Positions 46,984-49,265 of a DNA stretch of 49,265 bases are shown here, in pieces; the first letter of the stretch is position 1, and every line of letters starts with the position of its first letter. Source of the stretch: Niastella sp. (GTDB taxonomy: Bacteria > Bacteroidota > Bacteroidia > Chitinophagales > Chitinophagaceae); contig JAGIBF010000059.1 of assembly GCA_017744515.1 (NCBI GenBank), positions 217 to 49,481 of the forward strand. Direction: 5' to 3'. Position numbers and translations under genes: made by a program. The notes under the pieces are model-generated. The model saw only the letters and a list, made by a program, of their open reading frames with translations. It was not told the origin of the DNA and searched no databases.

Positions 46984-48909
46984 ATGTTTCAAAATTTAAT
47001 TGTTAAACAACTAAACGCTGATGCACAGGAGTCTTCTGCAGCACCTGCTGAAGAGACTACAGCGACAATAACTGCACCTGTGGCCGCTCCTGTTGTAGAA
47101 GATGCAGGTGCGCATGACGATTTCGACTGGAGCATCGACAAGCGTAATGTGGCTACTTACTCCAAAGAGGAGAAAGCCAAGTATGATGCTGTTTACGAAG
47201 GAACTTTCAAAGCAGTTACCGATGGTGAGCTGGTGAAAGGCCTGGTGGTAGCTATGACTAAAACAGACGTAGTTATCAACATTGGTTTCAAGAGTGATGG
47301 TCTGGTTTCCCTGAACGAATTCCGTGACCTTACCAACCTGAAAACAGGTGATGAGGTTGAAGTGATGGTAGTTGAGAAGGAAGACCGGGAAGGTCACCTG
47401 AACCTGAGCCGCAAACAAGCGCGTATCACACGTGCCTGGGAGCGTATCGTGGAAGTTCACAAGACTGGCGAAGTTATCACCGGTACTGTTACTTCTAAGA
47501 CTAAGGGTGGTCTTATCGTTGATGTGTTTGGTATGGAAACGTTCCTGCCTGGTTCACAAATCGACGTTAAGCCTGTAACTGATTACGATCAGTTTGTAGG
47601 TAAGACCATGGAGTTCAAAGTAGTGAAGATCAACGAAGCTATCAAGAACGCTGTAGTATCTCACAAGGCGCTCATCGAAAGCGATATCGAAGCACAACGT
47701 GCAGAGATCATGAGCAAACTCGAAAGAGGTCAGGTGTTGGAAGGTACTATCAAGAATATTACCGACTTCGGTGCATTCATGGACCTGGGTGGTCTGGACG
47801 GTCTGCTGTATATCACCGATATCAGCTGGGGACGTATCAGCCATCCGAGCGAGGTGTTGAAGCTGGATCAGAAGTTGAAAGTGGTGGTACTGGATTTCGA
47901 CGACGAGAAGAAACGTATCAGCCTTGGTCTGAAACAACTGACTCCTCACCCATGGGATATCCTGCCAGAAAATGTGCATGAAGGTTCTGTAGTGAAGGGT
48001 AAAGTAGTGAACATCGAAGACTACGGTGCATTCCTCGAAATCATGCCTGGTGTTGAAGGTCTGGTTCACGTAAGTGAGATCACCTGGGCTAATACCCCCA
48101 TCAACGCTAAGGAATTCTTCAAACTTGGTGACGAGTACGAAGCTAAGATCGTTACGCTCGATAAGGGTAGCCGCAAAATGAGCTTGTCTATCAAGCAAAT
48201 GAGCGAAGATCCCTGGAGTACTATCGAAACCAAGTTCCCTGAAGGAAGCCGCCATACTGGTCTGGTGAAGAACATCACTCCTTACGGTGTGTTTGTTGAG
48301 CTGGCTCCTGGTATCGGTGGTATGATCCACATCAGCGACCTGAGCTGGCTGAAGCGTTTCAACCATCCTTCTGAGTACACTAAAGTTGGTTCCAACATCG
48401 ACGTAGTGATCCTCGGTATCGATAAAGAAAACCGCAAGCTGCAGCTTGGTCACAAACAGCTGGAAGAAGATCCCTGGAATGCACTGCAAGACACATTCGC
48501 TGTGGGTTCAGTGCATGAAGGAACTGTTATCCGCCGTGACGACAAAGGTGGTATCGTTCAATTGCCTTACGGTCTGGAAGGATTTGCGCCTAACCGTCAC
48601 CTGACGAAGGAAGATGGTAAGAGCATGGGTGCTGATGAAACATCGCAGTTCATGGTGATCGAATTCGATCGCAATGAAAAACGCATTGTTGTATCGCACA
48701 CACGCATCTGGGAACAATCTAAGGTTGAAGAGAAGGAAGCTGCCCGCAAGGAAGCTCGTGTAGAAGCTGACAAGACCAAGAAGGCTGTTAAGAATATTCA
48801 AGGTAAAGTAGAGAAAGCTACCCTCGGTGATCTGGGTGCTTTGGCTGAGATCAAAGAAAAGCTGAAGCAAGAAGAGAAGCAAGGTGGTGATGCTGCTCCT
48901 AAAGAATAA
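46984..48909 (+). CDS. rpsA: 30S ribosomal protein S1
   Basis: A 641-residue mRNA-binding protein with six S1/OB domains. Their cores begin near GLVVAMTKTDVVINIGF, GEVITGTVTSKTKGGLIVDV, GQVLEGTIKNITDFGAFMDLGG, GSVVKGKVVNIEDYGAFLEI, GSRHTGLVKNITPYGVFVEL and GSVHEGTVIRRDDKGGIVQL. A Gln/Ala/Glu-rich N-terminal segment (residues about 8-45) and a charged coiled-coil-like tail (about 585-641) flank them. The ATG at 46984 (MFQNLIVKQLNADAQ) is used; an in-frame TTG at 46876 lies upstream of the promoter and is rejected. Confidence 0.97.
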   Translation: MFQNLIVKQLNADAQESSAAPAEETTATITAPVAAPVVEDAGAHDDFDWSIDKRNVATYSKEEKAKYDAVYEGTFKAVTDGELVKGLVVAMTKTDVVINIGFKSDGLVSLNEFRDLTNLKTGDEVEVMVVEKEDREGHLNLSRKQARITRAWERIVEVHKTGEVITGTVTSKTKGGLIVDVFGMETFLPGSQIDVKPVTDYDQFVGKTMEFKVVKINEAIKNAVVSHKALIESDIEAQRAEIMSKLERGQVLEGTIKNITDFGAFMDLGGLDGLLYITDISWGRISHPSEVLKLDQKLKVVVLDFDDEKKRISLGLKQLTPHPWDILPENVHEGSVVKGKVVNIEDYGAFLEIMPGVEGLVHVSEITWANTPINAKEFFKLGDEYEAKIVTLDKGSRKMSLSIKQMSEDPWSTIETKFPEGSRHTGLVKNITPYGVFVELAPGIGGMIHISDLSWLKRFNHPSEYTKVGSNIDVVILGIDKENRKLQLGHKQLEEDPWNALQDTFAVGSVHEGTVIRRDDKGGIVQLPYGLEGFAPNRHLTKEDGKSMGADETSQFMVIEFDRNEKRIVVSHTRIWEQSKVEEKEAARKEARVEADKTKKAVKNIQGKVEKATLGDLGALAEIKEKLKQEEKQGGDAAPKE

Positions 48910-48932
48910 TTTAAGACAGTAGTACCTGATAT

Positions 48933-48964
48933 AAGCGTTCCGGTTAATCCGGAACGCTTTTTTT
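48933..48964 (+). terminator. Intrinsic terminator of rpsA
   Basis: AAGCGTTCCGG and CCGGAACGCTT form an 11-bp stem with a 5-nt loop and a following T-run. Confidence 0.92.
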
Positions 48965-49224
48965 ATGCTTATGTGTTTAAAGTAAGAGGTTGAGTTATTG
49001 CCGAAGACTTAGACAAAGCTTACCCGCTTTGGTCCCACCTGTTATCTGTAGCTTATTTTTATCAACGCAGCCTTTTATGTTGGGTTATTTCGTACCTTGG
49101 CTGTCCATTTTACAATAACGTTAGTAGCATTCCGCACTCCCTATGTCGCTCTGATTGTTAGTCATCCCCAACCCAGACATGTTTTCATTTGGAAGGTCAT
49201 TCCTAACAATTCAAAATTTCCAAT
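48965..49224. other. Gap after rpsA with no recognised feature
   Basis: About 260 bp of mixed composition. A TACCTTGG at about 49092 is one base from the -7 consensus, but there is no supporting -33 element. No repeats or hairpins of note. Confidence 0.3.
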
Positions 49225-49265
49225 ATGAAAAACGAAAAGATGCAGCCCTTGTATTTGCTGATGGT
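49225..49265 (+). CDS. Possible 5' end of a gene cut by the window edge
   Basis: An ATG at 49225 opens MKNEKMQPLYLLM and runs off the window. The preceding bases are AT-rich, as before other starts here. It is too short to identify. Confidence 0.3.
   Translation, partial: MKNEKMQPLYLLM

Overview
The window reads as a chromosomal segment of a Bacteroidota bacterium, most likely of the Chitinophagaceae. The evidence is promoters of the TTG-N19/20-TAnnTTTG type, almost no Shine-Dalgarno sequences, A-rich gaps before start codons, two proteins with type IX secretion C-terminal sorting domains, GLPGLI-type and lipobox proteins, and a pyrG-yidC pair. I see no rRNA, tRNA, CRISPR, transposase or prophage gene.

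Layout: (1) 1-13.3 kb, housekeeping genes: pyrG, yidC, a GLPGLI-like secreted protein, a small secreted protein, a TPR protein, comA-aroE, a hotdog thioesterase, an ECF sigma/anti-sigma pair, rdgB, an unknown Pro/Ala-linker protein and ilvE. (2) 13.3-24 kb, a split 'str' cluster: rpsL-rpsG, then a repeat-rich surface protein and a convergent S8 protease (both T9SS cargo), then fusA under its own promoter. (3) 24-31.4 kb: a gap with three stacked terminators (possible small RNAs), dipeptidyl peptidase IV, a FAM151/menorin-like GDPD-fold protein coupled to an LtaS-type transferase, and two tandem paralogous lipoproteins. (4) 31.4-44.7 kb, the S10-spc supercluster rpsJ through rplO, then secY and map. 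An intrinsic terminator and a folded leader separate rpsJ from rplC, and further terminators follow rplO and secY. infA, rpmJ, rpsM, rpsK, rpsD, rpoA and rplQ do not follow map. (5) 44.7-49.3 kb: an HI0933-family flavoprotein, a DinB-like protein, rpsA, and possibly the first codons of another gene.

The most unusual signal is in the gaps between genes. Many hold imperfect tandem arrays of short units of 7, 8, 9 or 11 bp, very often exactly five units, and usually in two arrays of opposite orientation. The pair frames a terminator, a hairpin or a short spacer. In four ribosomal gaps (rpsS-rplV, rpmC-rpsQ, rpsQ-rplN, rplN-rplX) the layout is stop codon, heptad array, spacer, inverted heptad array, 3-4 nt, ATG. 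The unit sequence differs from gap to gap while the architecture stays the same. The same layout occurs after pyrG, yidC, aroE and rdgB and before fusA. I could not match it to a named element.

Other points worth a second look are a predicted three-way-junction leader just upstream of rplC, a second three-way-junction element upstream of rpsA, an Arg/Gly/Asp-rich disordered tail on ribosomal protein S3, and a subtilisin-like protease with Glu at the canonical Asp position. All assignments come from reading the sequence and from remembered family motifs; no search was run.
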